Origin: Streptomyces griseoloalbus
GTDB taxonomy: Bacteria > Actinomycetota > Actinomycetes > Streptomycetales > Streptomycetaceae
Direction of reading: 5' to 3'
Assembly (NCBI GenBank): GCA_014650015.1
Contig: BMUD01000033.1
Coordinates: 1 to 64,000, forward strand
DNA: 64,000 nucleotides
Part shown: one piece after another, positions 1-8,056 of the stretch
Layout of the letters: each line of letters begins with the position of its first letter
How positions within the stretch are numbered: position 1 is the first letter of the stretch
Notes under the pieces: model-generated
Seen by the model: the letters and a program-made list of their open reading frames with translations, nothing else
What the model was told of the DNA's origin: nothing
Database searches by the model: none
Position numbers and translations under genes: made by a program

Positions 1-97
1 CCAGCGGGTACTTCCTCGGGGCAGGCATCGTCTGGGCTCCTCTCATGACACCCATCTGACCTGCTGTCACCTTTCCCCGCATCTCGGGGGAACCTCA

Positions 98-772
98 AAC
101 GTCGCCAAGCTCGTCGAGCCTCCCCGCACCGACAACCGCGAGTTGAAGCCTTGGAGCCTGGACGAGACGCTCGACTTCCTGGCGGCCTCTCGCAAGGACC
201 CGCTCTATGCGGCCTTCGTGCTCGCCATCGCCATGGGTCTCCGCCGGGGAGAAATCGTGGGCCTGCGCTGGTCGGACGTAGATCTCGACGGCCGCGTGCT
301 GTATGTCCGCCAACAGGTCCAGCGTCGCCGCGGGGTCCTGTACGACGACGATCCGAAGAGCCGCCGTCGCCGTGCGGTCCCGCTGCCCGCTCTTTGCATC
401 GCGCCCCTGCGCTGGCACCGCATGCGGCAGACTGCTGCCCGTGCGAAGGCGGGGGAGACGTGGCAGGAGTCCGCGTACGTGTTCACCACTCGGACCGGTC
501 GCCCGGTCGAGCCGCGCAATGTCTATCGCTCCTTCACGCGGGTTGCCGAGTCCGCCGGCCTCCGGGTGATCCGGCTGCATGACGCCCGGCACGGCACGGC
601 CACGCTCCTCACAGCGGCCGGGGTCGCGCCCCGCGTGGTGATGGAGATCCTGGGCCACTCCCAGATCAGCATCACCATGGATGTCTACACGCACGTCGTG
701 CAGGACACGCAGCGCGAGGCCATGAGCCACATGGACCGGCTGCTCAGAAAGAGGCGGCCCGGTCGTCAGTGA
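98..772 (+). pseudogene. Tyrosine site-specific recombinase (integrase), C-terminal part
   Basis: The C-terminal catalytic domain of a phage/AICE-type tyrosine recombinase, which breaks and rejoins DNA through a tyrosine-DNA bond. Visible active-site elements are GLRRGE with the first Arg, a Lys in the DDPKS turn, HDAR (His-x-x-Arg), LGHSQ with the second His, and the nucleophile in DVYTH. The catalytic residues therefore look complete. Full integrases are about 370-450 aa. Here only about 225 residues look integrase-like, starting near NVAKLVEPP. The frame stays open to the window edge, but those residues do not look like an N-terminal SAM-like arm-binding domain. TTG at 143 is the first usable start and would give 209 aa. 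The gene points at the 3' end of tRNA-Arg 70 bp away, the usual int/att layout. I infer a 5'-deleted integrase at the end of an integrated or decayed element. Confidence 0.75.
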
Positions 773-802
773 CCGCACTCGTTGATGTCAGAAGTGGATG
801 TC

Positions 803-836
803 AAAGGCCCCGGACCATGATCGGTCCGGGGCCTTT
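803..836. terminator. Strong hairpin between integrase and tRNA-Arg
   Basis: A 14-bp perfect stem (AAAGGCCCCGGACC with its complement, 6-nt loop ATGATC) is followed by T's on the plus strand and preceded by A's. It can end transcription from both the integrase (plus) and the tRNA (minus). Confidence 0.8.
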
Positions 837-840
837 TGCC

Positions 841-916
841 TGGTGCCCCCGGCAGGATTCGAACCTGCGACACCCGCTTTAGGAGAGCGGTGCTCTATCC
901 CCTGAGCTACGAAGGC
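841..916 (-). tRNA. tRNA-Arg (anticodon CCT)
   Basis: The minus strand folds as a 76-nt cloverleaf: acceptor GCCTTCG paired with CGGGGGC (G-U pairs included), an AGCTC...GAGC D arm, an anticodon stem CCGCT/AGCGG around loop CTCCTAA (anticodon CCT, reads AGG), and a T arm with GGTTCGAATCC. The 3' CCA is encoded. tRNA 3' ends are favoured attachment sites of integrative elements, and the truncated integrase lies just beyond this 3' end. Confidence 0.95.
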
Positions 917-939
917 GGGAACTGTCGGAGAATGTGTCT

Positions 940-967
940 GACATTCGTCCGAAGGTGGACGAATGTC
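940..967. repeat. Perfect inverted repeat upstream of tRNA-Arg
   Basis: GACATTCGTCC and its exact complement GGACGAATGTC are separated by 6 nt. A weaker outer pair (CTGTCGG / CCCGACAG) encloses it. It lies 24 bp upstream of the tRNA 5' end. It may be an operator, a processing hairpin or a relic of a mobile element. Confidence 0.6.
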
Positions 968-1218
968 ATTGTGCTGGATCCCGACAGGTCTGCGACAGCG
1001 CGGCCTGCGAGGGTTGCGCCGACGCCGCCAGTGTAGCGGGTGTCTTGGTGGTGGCAGGTGACTCCTGGACGGTGAGGCGCCGGCTGCCCCGGTCGGGCAG
1101 GAGGTTGGGTGGGCGGGGCTCGGCCGCAACAGGGTTTTGGCGGAGTAGGGGGGCCGGGCCCCGGCTGTGTGTCAGGCGGCGCGGCGTCCGGTGAAGCGGG
1201 CGACGCCGCGGGCGACGG
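968..1218. other. Non-coding stretch with a possible gene tail on the minus strand
   Basis: With the hairpin at 940-967 this is a gap of about 300 bp between tRNA-Arg and the TPP-enzyme remnant. The only coding-like signal is on the minus strand, about 1235 down to a TGA at 1170: about 22 codons, nearly all ending in G or C (translation contains ARGVARFTGRRAA). This could be the last residues of a deleted gene. I cannot name the family. Confidence 0.3.
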
Positions 1219-1369
1219 AGTGGCTCGCCCAGGCTTCCCGGCGCTGAGCCGGGCCTACGGCGGTGCCGGGGCGCACGCCGCGAGCCCCGCCGAACTGCGG
1301 GACGCCGTCGGAAAGGCCCTCACCACACCGGGACCCACCGTCATCGAGGTACCCGAGCCACCCGGCTGA
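1219..1369 (+). pseudogene. Thiamine-pyrophosphate enzyme, C-terminal remnant
   Basis: About 50 residues match the extreme C-terminus of TPP-dependent acetolactate synthase/benzoylformate decarboxylase-type enzymes: a D-x-x-ALSRAYGG helix, a SPAELRDAVGKAL helix, then TPGPTVIEVPEP before the stop. Nothing upstream resembles the PYR, middle or PP domains, so more than 450 residues are missing. The TGA at 1367 is in the same frame as the dehydrogenase remnant that follows, which suggests that two unrelated gene tails were joined by deletion. No function is expected. Confidence 0.55.
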
Positions 1370-2179
1370 CGCCTCACCCCGTCAGCCCGTACCGCCATCC
1401 GCCCGGCGCTCCGCCACGTCCCCGACGGTGCCCAGGCGGGACTGCGCCGGATCGACGACGCCTTCGCGGTCCGAGTCGACGGGCTCGGTCTGGCTGACAC
1501 GGTCGGCGGCTACGGCGTGGCCCAGGCGGTGCTGGCCACCCTGGCGGAGACCGACGAGAACCCGGTGGGACTCACCGCCACGGTGCAGGGCTTCGGTTCG
1601 ATGGGCGGCGCCGCGGCGCGCTATCTGGCCCGCGCGGGCATGCACGTGGTCGCCGTCGTCGACCGGGACGGCGTGGTGGCCGACCCGGACGGCCTGGACG
1701 TGGAGACGCTGCCGGCCCACCGCAGCCCCCGGGGCTTGGTCGACCGCGACCGGCTGCCCACCGGTGCCCGGCCGCTTGCGCGCGAGGAGTGGCTGTCGGT
1801 GCCGGCGGACGTCATGGTCACCGCCGCCGCCTCCTACGCCGTGGACGACGCCAACGAGGGCGCTGTGCGCTGCGGGTATCTCGTCGAGGCGGCCAACGTC
1901 TCCGTCCTCCCGAGCGCCGAGAAGGCCCTGCTGGCCCGCGGGGTGATCGTGGTCCCGGACTTCCTCGCCAACTTCGCGGCGAACAGCTGGTGGTGGTGGA
2001 CCCTCTTCGGGGACGTCGGCGCGGATGCGGGCGAGGCCCTGGCGAAGATCGACAAGACCATGTGGCGGCTCGTCGAGGACGTCTTCACCGAGGTCCGCGC
2101 CACCGGCCTGAGCCCCCGGGAGGTGGCGAGCCGCCTCGCGGAGCGCGACCACGCCCACTTCCGGGGCCTTTCGGGCTGA
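1370..2179 (+). pseudogene. Glu/Leu/Phe/Val dehydrogenase, NAD-binding domain only
   Basis: The C-terminal Rossmann domain of an amino-acid dehydrogenase of the glutamate dehydrogenase superfamily. Visible are the TVGGYGV segment, the dinucleotide-binding loop VQGFGSMGG, an acidic residue after the second strand (VVDRDG), an EAANVSVLPSAE segment and the PDFLANFAANSWWWW helix. Family members are about 350-420 aa, with an N-terminal domain carrying the catalytic Lys and substrate pocket. That domain is absent, and the sequence just upstream is the TPP-enzyme remnant. The first in-frame start is GTG at 1517, giving 220 aa, but homology begins before it (about 1395). I infer a 5'-truncated, non-functional gene. 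A stable partial protein is possible but would lack the catalytic half. Confidence 0.6.
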
Positions 2180-2183
2180 GCGG

Positions 2184-2798
2184 CTACGCTCCGGTCCGCT
2201 TCGGCCGGGACCGGCCCGCCCGACGTGGTGCGTCCGGGCGGCCGGGGGCCGTCCTGCGGGCCAGCCGTCTGACCCTGAAGGCAGCCGCGTGTACACCGAG
2301 GATGCCCAGCGGGAACATCATGGCGCCGCTCACCACGCTCCGGGTGTCGACCTCCCGGAGCACTCCGCCGCGCCGCAGCTCACGCCAGGCCCAGAGCGAG
2401 AACGGAGCGACCACCAGCGGGGCGGTGACCACGCCGGGCGTGTAGCGGCGCAGGGCGGAGCTCTGGGCGACGTGGGAGACCGCGTGCAGCCCGAATCCGG
2501 CCAGCACGGTCTGGAAGAACGGCGACCGTCCCCCGGTCCTGGCTCCGTCGGCCGACGCGGCGCCGACCACCAGACCCATCAGGCCGATGGCGGTGGCCGC
2601 GTGCCCGGGTGTCACGCTCATCGCGGACCACACCCGTTCGGGAACCTTCGGGTAGCTCTCCCGCAACCGGTCCACCTGGGCCGCTGCCCAGGTGGGCATG
2701 GTGGCTAGCTCCTCCAGGTCGTGCACTGCGAAGGCGGCCAGCAGCCCCCAGGTGACCGCCGGGGAGACGCCCCCGGATTCCGCCCCGTGCTCAGACAT
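2184..2798 (-). CDS. HXXEE domain-containing membrane protein
   Basis: A 204-aa protein with the HDLEE signature near residue 27, which defines the HXXEE family, followed by about five hydrophobic segments. A later GLHAVSHV and GVHAAAF also place His residues in helices. The family is thought to be membrane-embedded and possibly metal-binding, but its reaction is unknown. The C-terminal 25 residues are Arg-rich and probably cytoplasmic. The ATG at 2798 overlaps the stop of the upstream small ORF by 8 nt (ATGTCTGA), so translational coupling is likely. It converges with the dehydrogenase remnant, whose stop lies 4 bp away. Confidence 0.75.
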   Translation of the reverse strand: MSEHGAESGGVSPAVTWGLLAAFAVHDLEELATMPTWAAAQVDRLRESYPKVPERVWSAMSVTPGHAATAIGLMGLVVGAASADGARTGGRSPFFQTVLAGFGLHAVSHVAQSSALRRYTPGVVTAPLVVAPFSLWAWRELRRGGVLREVDTRSVVSGAMMFPLGILGVHAAAFRVRRLARRTAPGRPDAPRRAGRSRPKRTGA

Positions 2799-3042
2799 CC
2801 CGCTCCCGAAAGTCCGCTGTCTCCTCGACCGGTACGCCGGGTCCGGCCTGTCCGGCCTGTCCGGCCTGTCCGGCCTGTCCGGCCTGTCCGGCCTGTCCGG
2901 CCTGTGCGGCTGGACCGTCCGTCCCGACCGACACCGTGCCCAGGGATCCGTTCACGGTGAGTTCCTGCCCGTCCGACACGGCGGTGAACACGCCCGGCAC
3001 GCCGCCGCGCAGGGCGGCCGGGTCGGCGTTGCCCCATTCCAT
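2791..3042 (-). CDS. Small hypothetical protein with Gly-Gln-Ala repeats
   Basis: An 83-aa ORF that I cannot assign to a family. Its first 45 residues (MEWGNADPAALRGG...) have normal amino-acid composition. Then come about seven GQA triplets encoded by a perfect 9-bp tandem repeat, and a short acidic tail ending RERDV. Support for it being real: the stop overlaps the start of the HXXEE gene by 8 nt, and third positions are G/C-rich. The ATG overlaps (TGATG) the stop of an open frame that itself continues in phase from the M6 protease stop and reads DGGAFAAGMGYVRVDGRDV. The original gene may therefore have been longer, and a frameshift or decay is possible. Confidence 0.45.
   Translation of the reverse strand: MEWGNADPAALRGGVPGVFTAVSDGQELTVNGSLGTVSVGTDGPAAQAGQAGQAGQAGQAGQAGQAGPGVPVEETADFRERDV
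2842..2904. repeat. 9-bp tandem repeat, 7 copies
   Basis: Seven uninterrupted copies of TCCGGCCTG. It lies in frame inside the small ORF and encodes Gln-Ala-Gly triplets on the minus strand. Perfect copies suggest a recent, slippage-prone array whose length may differ between strains. Confidence 0.95.
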
Positions 3043-3158
3043 CAGGCGGGGGCCGGCGTGACGTCCCGGCCGTCGACGCGGACGTATCCCATACCTGCCG
3101 CGAACGCCCCGCCATCGGTGGTCGGCGAGCGGTCTGGTGCGTCCCCGGGTGTCGGTGT

Positions 3159-4451
3159 TCAGCCCTCCGGGGTTCGCGTCACGCGCACCCGGTACCTCTC
3201 CGCTTCCGCCGTCACCACCGTCACCCGGATCCCCGCCCGGCGGTCCAGGAAGCTCTCGCCCCGTGCGAACGTCGCGTCGGAGAGTTCCGCGTGGACGTTC
3301 GGGGTACGGGTGCAGCCGCCGCTGTCGCGCCGGGAGTCGTAGACGGTGACCGGGCCCATGCCCGTGTCCACGTTCGCGTCGACCCGGTAGACCAGGATGC
3401 CGGGGCGGCACACCGCCTCGTCGTTGCCGGCGCGCGTGCGCAGCTCGACGGCGTAACCGGAGTGCCCGTCGAGCGGGACGAAGACGAGTTTCGGGCCGCC
3501 GGTCCGTGCCAGCGGCGTCAGGACGTACTCCCTCGTGCCCGCGTGGGCCGCGCAGCCGACCTGGTCGGCGTCCAGCCATCCCAGCTTCCATTTGTGCCAG
3601 GCGAGGAGGTCGTTGTTGGCGCCCCAGTCCTCGCTCATGATGTCCCAGTGGCCGACCGCGCCGCCGCCCTCGGCGGTGTACAGGTCGGGCAGGCCGAAGA
3701 CGTGGCCGTTCTCGTGCGGCAGGACGCGGTAGCCGGTGCGGTCGTAGGAGCCGGAGCCGTCGTCCTGGCGGGAGTAGACGAAGGACGCGTTGGAGACGGC
3801 GACGCCGTCCGCGGTCGGGGCCTCGCCGTTGCCGGCGAAGGTGACGGACAGGACCGTGTCGAGGGCGGCGGGGCCCGCGTTGGGGGTCACCAGCACGTTC
3901 AGCAGGTCGTACGCCTGGAAGTCCACCTCGTGATCGGCCTCGGTCACGATGTCGCGGACCAGTTCGCGGTAGCCGGGGTCGAAGGGGGCGCCGCGCTCTA
4001 TGCCGTACGCGCGGAAGGACTTGGGCATGCGCAGCCAGTCGGGTACGGGGATCTCGGGGCGGTAGTCGAGGCGGCCGTAGGAGCTGATGGTGAACCATTC
4101 CCGGGTCTCCGGGAAGAACTCCCGGTAGCGGTCGAGGGCTTCGCCCTCGCCGGGTGCGTCGGAGAAGTCGATCATCAGGGTGAGGGCGCGGACGATGCCG
4201 GTGGAGCGGGTGTAGCCGGGGCCGGTCGGGATGCCCTCCGACATCTGGACCTCGCGGTTGCCGCCGATCATGCAGGGGCCGTGTGCGGCGGTGCGCGACA
4301 GGGCGCTGGGTCCGGCGCCGGCGACGGAGGTGCCGGGGGAAAGGTGGCCGTTGCCGGCCGAGGTGCTCACTGCGAGGGTCAGGACGGTCACCGATGCCAG
4401 GGCGGCCAGGCGGCGCGGGGATATCCGGCGTCGGCTCGGCTGCGGCTGCAT
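3159..4451 (-). CDS. Secreted M6 family metalloprotease
   Basis: A 430-aa zinc protease of the immune-inhibitor-A/M6 family. ATG at 4451 is preferred over the upstream ATG at 4472 because GGAGGT lies about 7 nt before it and it begins MQPQPSRRRISPRRLAAL, an N-region followed by a hydrophobic Sec signal peptide. The zinc site is HENGH at residues 246-250, followed by VFGLPD, a third-ligand Asp typical of the family. WDIMSEDWG matches the Met-turn region. The C-terminal third, with paired Cys residues and a YRVDANVDT segment, is probably a beta-rich accessory domain. The protein should act outside the cell on proteins or peptides; the substrate is unknown. It is transcribed divergently from the TetR gene. 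Confidence 0.85.
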   Translation of the reverse strand: MQPQPSRRRISPRRLAALASVTVLTLAVSTSAGNGHLSPGTSVAGAGPSALSRTAAHGPCMIGGNREVQMSEGIPTGPGYTRSTGIVRALTLMIDFSDAPGEGEALDRYREFFPETREWFTISSYGRLDYRPEIPVPDWLRMPKSFRAYGIERGAPFDPGYRELVRDIVTEADHEVDFQAYDLLNVLVTPNAGPAALDTVLSVTFAGNGEAPTADGVAVSNASFVYSRQDDGSGSYDRTGYRVLPHENGHVFGLPDLYTAEGGGAVGHWDIMSEDWGANNDLLAWHKWKLGWLDADQVGCAAHAGTREYVLTPLARTGGPKLVFVPLDGHSGYAVELRTRAGNDEAVCRPGILVYRVDANVDTGMGPVTVYDSRRDSGGCTRTPNVHAELSDATFARGESFLDRRAGIRVTVVTAEAERYRVRVTRTPEG

Positions 4452-4788
4452 GGGGGGACCTCCGCTCCACACGGCAGCCGCCGGTCTCCGACTGCACCCT
4501 CTCGATCACCCTGCGTCGACGGGTGTGCGGACGCTCGCTGGAAGGGCCGATCGTGGGGGCCGCCCACCACGGGGTGTGTGAGGCGGGTCACAGTAAAAGG
4601 CTTCGAGGGCGGGAAATAACCGGGGATCGTTTCCCCGTTTAGACCTGTGTCCGCGCGAAACGGGGATTCCCTCCCCGGAACGTGGAGGACCCACCAAGAC
4701 TCAGGTCCGAGCAGGGCAAGGCAAGACCAGCAAGACACAGCAGGATGCAGCAGGACACCGACAAGCCATAGCAACCGAGGAGTGCACC
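4452..4788. promoter_or_regulatory. Divergent promoter region, M6 protease / TetR
   Basis: This 337-bp gap has no gene. It holds a 9-bp inverted repeat, TCCCCGTTT (4632-4640) and AAACGGGGA (4658-4666), with 17 nt between the arms. A second local pairing, GGGGA tcgt TTCCCC, lies at about 4622-4636. The position fits an operator for the TetR regulator encoded next to it. No leader gene was seen. Confidence 0.5.
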
Positions 4789-5430
4789 GTGCAGACCGCG
4801 ACCCCCGCAGCGCGCAAGATGCCTCGGCCCCGCGCCGACGCCCTGCGCAACCGGGAGCGGATCGTCACCGCCGCCCGGGAGATGTTCGTCGAGTTCGGGC
4901 CCGAAGTGCCGCTCGACGAGATCGCCCGCCGCGCCGGCGTCGGCAATGCCACGGTGTACCGCAACTTCCCCGACCGGGACGCGCTGGTGCGCGAGGTCGT
5001 CTGCTCCGTGATGGACCGTACGGTGCGGGCGGCCGAGCAGGCGCTCAACGAGTCCGGGGATGCCTTCGAAGCGCTGGAGCGCTTCGCGCACACGGCCGCC
5101 GACGAGCGGATCAGTGCCCTGTGTCCGATGGTCTCCAGCACCTTCGACCGGAACCACCCCGACCTGGAGGACGCGCGCCGGCGCGCCGAGCGTCTCGTCG
5201 CACAGCTGATGGACCGCGCCAAGGCGGCCGGTCAGCTCCGTGCCGACGTGGAGTACGGCGATCTGATGGTGGGTGTCGCCCAGCTGAGCCGGCCCCCGGC
5301 CGGTACCGGCTGCCTGAACGCCGACCGTTTCGTCCACCGCCATCTCCAGCTGTTCCTGGACGGGATGCGGGCTCCGGCCTCGACCGTCCTGCCGGGTACG
5401 GCCGTGACCGTAGAGGATCTGCGCCGCTGA
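4789..5430 (+). CDS. TetR/AcrR family transcriptional regulator
   Basis: A 213-aa repressor-type protein. Residues about 20-65 form the TetR DNA-binding domain: RNRERIVTAAREMFVEFG, then the recognition helix-turn-helix LDEIARRAGVGNATVYRNFP. The rest is a helical ligand-binding and dimerisation domain with no recognised ligand motif. The start is GTG. The DHA2-type efflux pump gene follows on the same strand after 274 bp, so the likely role is ligand-relieved control of that pump and of itself. The inverted repeat at 4632-4666 is a candidate operator. It could also control the divergent protease gene. Confidence 0.9.
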   Translation: MQTATPAARKMPRPRADALRNRERIVTAAREMFVEFGPEVPLDEIARRAGVGNATVYRNFPDRDALVREVVCSVMDRTVRAAEQALNESGDAFEALERFAHTAADERISALCPMVSSTFDRNHPDLEDARRRAERLVAQLMDRAKAAGQLRADVEYGDLMVGVAQLSRPPAGTGCLNADRFVHRHLQLFLDGMRAPASTVLPGTAVTVEDLRR

Positions 5431-5507
5431 GCCATCCCGTCCTGACGCATCCCTGACGCATTCCTGACGAACCACCGCCCGTCCTGATCAGCGGGATCCC
5501 GTGTGAT

Positions 5508-5555
5508 CACCCAGGTCACCCAGAACACCCAGGTCACCCAGAACACCCAGGTCAT
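5508..5555. repeat. 18-bp direct repeat, about 2.7 copies
   Basis: CACCCAGGTCACCCAGAA is repeated in tandem between the TetR and MFS genes. Each unit contains two ACCCAG motifs, 9 and 9 bp apart. TGATCAC motifs flank it (about 5503 and 5590). The array may bind a regulator on one face of the helix or be a neutral microsatellite. Confidence 0.85.
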
Positions 5556-5704
5556 CCACGTTGTGCGATCGGGCTGATCGTCGGATCACCTGATCACCCG
5601 CATCACGGGCCCTGAGGCAACGGCCGTCCCCCCGGGGGCGAGTCGTTCTCTCAAGACACCCGATTTTTCGTTACACAGTCCTGATTACCGTCACAAGTTC
5701 CGAA

Positions 5705-7261
5705 GTGGGTACCCCCATGTCTGAAACAGCCGCAACGGCCCGAAGGGCCGTCGGCGCCGGCGCCGACGCCAACCGCTGGAAAGCGCTCGTCTTCATCGCG
5801 CTCGCCCAGCTGATGGTCGTCCTGGACGCCACCATCGTGAACATCGCCCTGCCCTCCGCCCAGCAGGACCTGGGCATCTCGGACGGCAACCGCCAGTGGG
5901 TGGTCACCGCCTACGCCCTCGCCTTCGGCGGGCTGCTGCTGTTCGGCGGCCGGATAGCCGACCTGTGGGGACGCAAGCGGGCCTTCGTGCTCGGCCTGGG
6001 CGGGTTCGCCGTGGCCTCCGCGCTCGGTGGCGCGGCCACGAACGAGGCCATGATGTTCGGCGCCCGTGCCCTGCAGGGTGTGTTCGGCGCGCTGCTCGCG
6101 CCCGCCGCGCTGTCCCTGCTCGCGGTGATGTTCACCGACGGCAAGGAGCGCGCCAAGGCGTTCGGCATCTACGGCGCGATCGCCGGTGGCGGTGGTGCCG
6201 TCGGTCTGATCCTCGGCGGTTTCCTCACCGAGTACCTGGACTGGCGCTGGACGTTCTTCGTGAACATCCCGTTCGCCATCGTCGCCGCGGCCGGCGCGTA
6301 CTTCGTCATCCGTGAGCCCGCGGGCGGCCGCAACCGTTCGCCGCTGGACATCCCCGGTGTGGTGCTGTCGACCGTGGGTCTGGTCGCGCTGGTCTACGGC
6401 TTCACCCGCGCCGAGTCCGAGGGCTGGAGCGACTCCGTCACGATCGGCATGTTCGTCGCCTCCGCCGTGCTGCTCGCCGCCTTCGTGGCCGTCGAGGCCA
6501 GGGTGAAGGCGCCGCTGCTGCCGCTGCGCGTGCTCACCGAGCGCAACCGCGGAGGCATCTACCTCTCGCTGGGCCTCGCCATCATCGCGATGTTCGGCCT
6601 GTTCCTCTTCCTGACGTACTACCTGCAGGTCGTGCAGGGTTACTCGCCGGTCAAGACCGGTTTCGCCTTCCTGCCGATGATCGCGGGCATGATCACGGGC
6701 TCCACCCAGATCGGCACCCGGCTGATGACCCGGGTCGCGCCCCGGCTGCTGATGGGCCCCGGCTTCCTGGTCGCCGCGCTCGGCATGCTGCTGCTGACCC
6801 AGCTGGAGATCGACACCTCGTACGCGGCCGTGCTGCTGCCGGGGATGCTGCTGCTCGGTCTGGGCATGGGTACGGCGTTCATGCCGGCCATGTCGCTGGC
6901 CACCCAGGGCGTCGAGCCCCGGGACTCCGGTGTCGCCTCCGCGATGGTCAACACCTCGCAGCAGGTGGGCGGCGCCATCGGTACGGCCCTGCTGAACACG
7001 ATCGCGGCCTCGGCCACCACGTCCTACATCGCCGACCACATCGGCGGTGCCAGCAGCCGGTCCCAGCAGCAGCTGGTCCAGCTCCAGGGGCAGGTGCAGG
7101 GCTACACCAGCGCGATCTGGTTCGCCGTCGGGATCCTGGTGGCCGCCGCGGTCATCGCCCTGACCTTCATCACCGCCGGCCGGCCGGGCGACACCATGCT
7201 CAACCGGTCCTCCGACGAGACGGCCGGGGACGAGCTGCGGGTGCCGGTGGTCGCCCACTGA
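5705..7261 (+). CDS. DHA2 family MFS drug efflux transporter (EmrB/QacA type)
   Basis: A 518-aa, 14-helix proton-driven exporter. Motif A is GRIADLWGRKRAF after TM2, and the DHA2 hallmark LDATIVNIALPSAQ lies in TM1. A motif-C-like segment in TM5 (IYGAIAGGGGAVGLILGGFLTE) is typical of antiporters. Members expel lipophilic drugs, dyes or self-made antibiotics; the substrate cannot be read from sequence. ATG at 5705 follows GAAGTGGGTA. The TetR gene upstream is the likely regulator. The convergent MarR gene begins its own unit downstream. Confidence 0.9.
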   Translation: MGTPMSETAATARRAVGAGADANRWKALVFIALAQLMVVLDATIVNIALPSAQQDLGISDGNRQWVVTAYALAFGGLLLFGGRIADLWGRKRAFVLGLGGFAVASALGGAATNEAMMFGARALQGVFGALLAPAALSLLAVMFTDGKERAKAFGIYGAIAGGGGAVGLILGGFLTEYLDWRWTFFVNIPFAIVAAAGAYFVIREPAGGRNRSPLDIPGVVLSTVGLVALVYGFTRAESEGWSDSVTIGMFVASAVLLAAFVAVEARVKAPLLPLRVLTERNRGGIYLSLGLAIIAMFGLFLFLTYYLQVVQGYSPVKTGFAFLPMIAGMITGSTQIGTRLMTRVAPRLLMGPGFLVAALGMLLLTQLEIDTSYAAVLLPGMLLLGLGMGTAFMPAMSLATQGVEPRDSGVASAMVNTSQQVGGAIGTALLNTIAASATTSYIADHIGGASSRSQQQLVQLQGQVQGYTSAIWFAVGILVAAAVIALTFITAGRPGDTMLNRSSDETAGDELRVPVVAH

Positions 7262-7405
7262 CGGCCGCGGTCCGCCGTACTCCACCGGCGGTCCTGGCCG
7301 TCGACCGCTGACGGCCCGGCCTGCCGCACCCCTTCGGACCACCCGTGCGGACGAGGAGGGGACGCCCCGCCCGCACGGCTCCCCGGACCTGCCCCGGCTT
7401 CCGCG

Positions 7406-7930
7406 TCAGCGGAGCCAGGGCAGGTCCGCACCCGCTTCGCTCGGCTGAAGTCCCTCGGCGATGATCCGCATGATCTCACCGAGGGACTTCTGCTGTTCCG
7501 GGGTGAGCCGGTCGAAGACGGCCTGGCGTACGGCGTCCACATGGCCGGGCGCGTGCCGGCGCAGCACCTCCTGGCCCTCGTCCGTCAGCACCGCGAACTG
7601 GCCGCGCTTGTCGGAGGGGCAGTCCTCGCGGCGTACCCAGCCGTTCTTCTCCAGGCGGGCGACGGCGTGGGAGAGGCGGGAGCGGGTGATCTTCGCGGAC
7701 ATCGCGAGCTCCGTCATGCGCAGCCGCCGGCGCGGGGACTCGGCGAGTCGGACCAGCAGGCCGTAGTAGACGTGCGGCATTCCCGCGTCACGCTGGAGCT
7801 GACGGTCGAGGTGGTCTTCCAGGAGGGTGGTTGCGTCGATGTACGAGCGCCAGACGCGCTGCTCCTCGTCCGTGAGCCAGCGGGGTTCGTCGGCGCGTGC
7901 CGATGCGGGTGCCGTCTTCATGTACTCCAC
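7406..7930 (-). CDS. MarR family transcriptional regulator
   Basis: A winged-helix repressor of 174 aa (GTG at 7930) or 171 aa (ATG at 7921). The wHTH is clear: LRMTELAMSAKITRSRLSHAVARLEKNGWVRRE, then the wing with DKRGQFAVLTDEG. Short helices at both ends form the dimer interface. It is divergent from the LigB-type dioxygenase gene, and the 125-bp intergenic region contains a likely operator. This suggests control of the dioxygenase gene plus self-repression, relieved by a phenolic or oxidative signal as in many MarR systems. The signal itself is not visible in the sequence. Confidence 0.9.
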   Translation of the reverse strand: MEYMKTAPASARADEPRWLTDEEQRVWRSYIDATTLLEDHLDRQLQRDAGMPHVYYGLLVRLAESPRRRLRMTELAMSAKITRSRLSHAVARLEKNGWVRREDCPSDKRGQFAVLTDEGQEVLRRHAPGHVDAVRQAVFDRLTPEQQKSLGEIMRIIAEGLQPSEAGADLPWLR

Positions 7931-7944
7931 TGTACGACCGACCT

Positions 7945-7964
7945 ACTTGAAGGTTAAACAAAGT
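7945..7964. promoter_or_regulatory. Candidate MarR operator
   Basis: An imperfect palindrome, ACTTGAAGG-TTAAACAAAGT, in the marR/ligB divergent region. It is rich in TTGAA/TTAA half-sites typical of MarR boxes. Just upstream of marR, GTACGACCGACC and ACAGTCGGT form a second weak dyad. Confidence 0.45.
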
Positions 7965-8056
7965 GGCTGTACAGTCGGTGGAAGTTGAGAGTTCAAGCAC
8001 GCTGGGCGTGAAGCGCCCGGCTCGGGGGACTCGCATCGTCGAAGGGAGCCGCCGTC

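Noticed and set aside
2842-2904. CRISPR-like array
   Set aside because: Uninterrupted 9-bp tandem units without spacers, in a coding frame. No CRISPR array found elsewhere.
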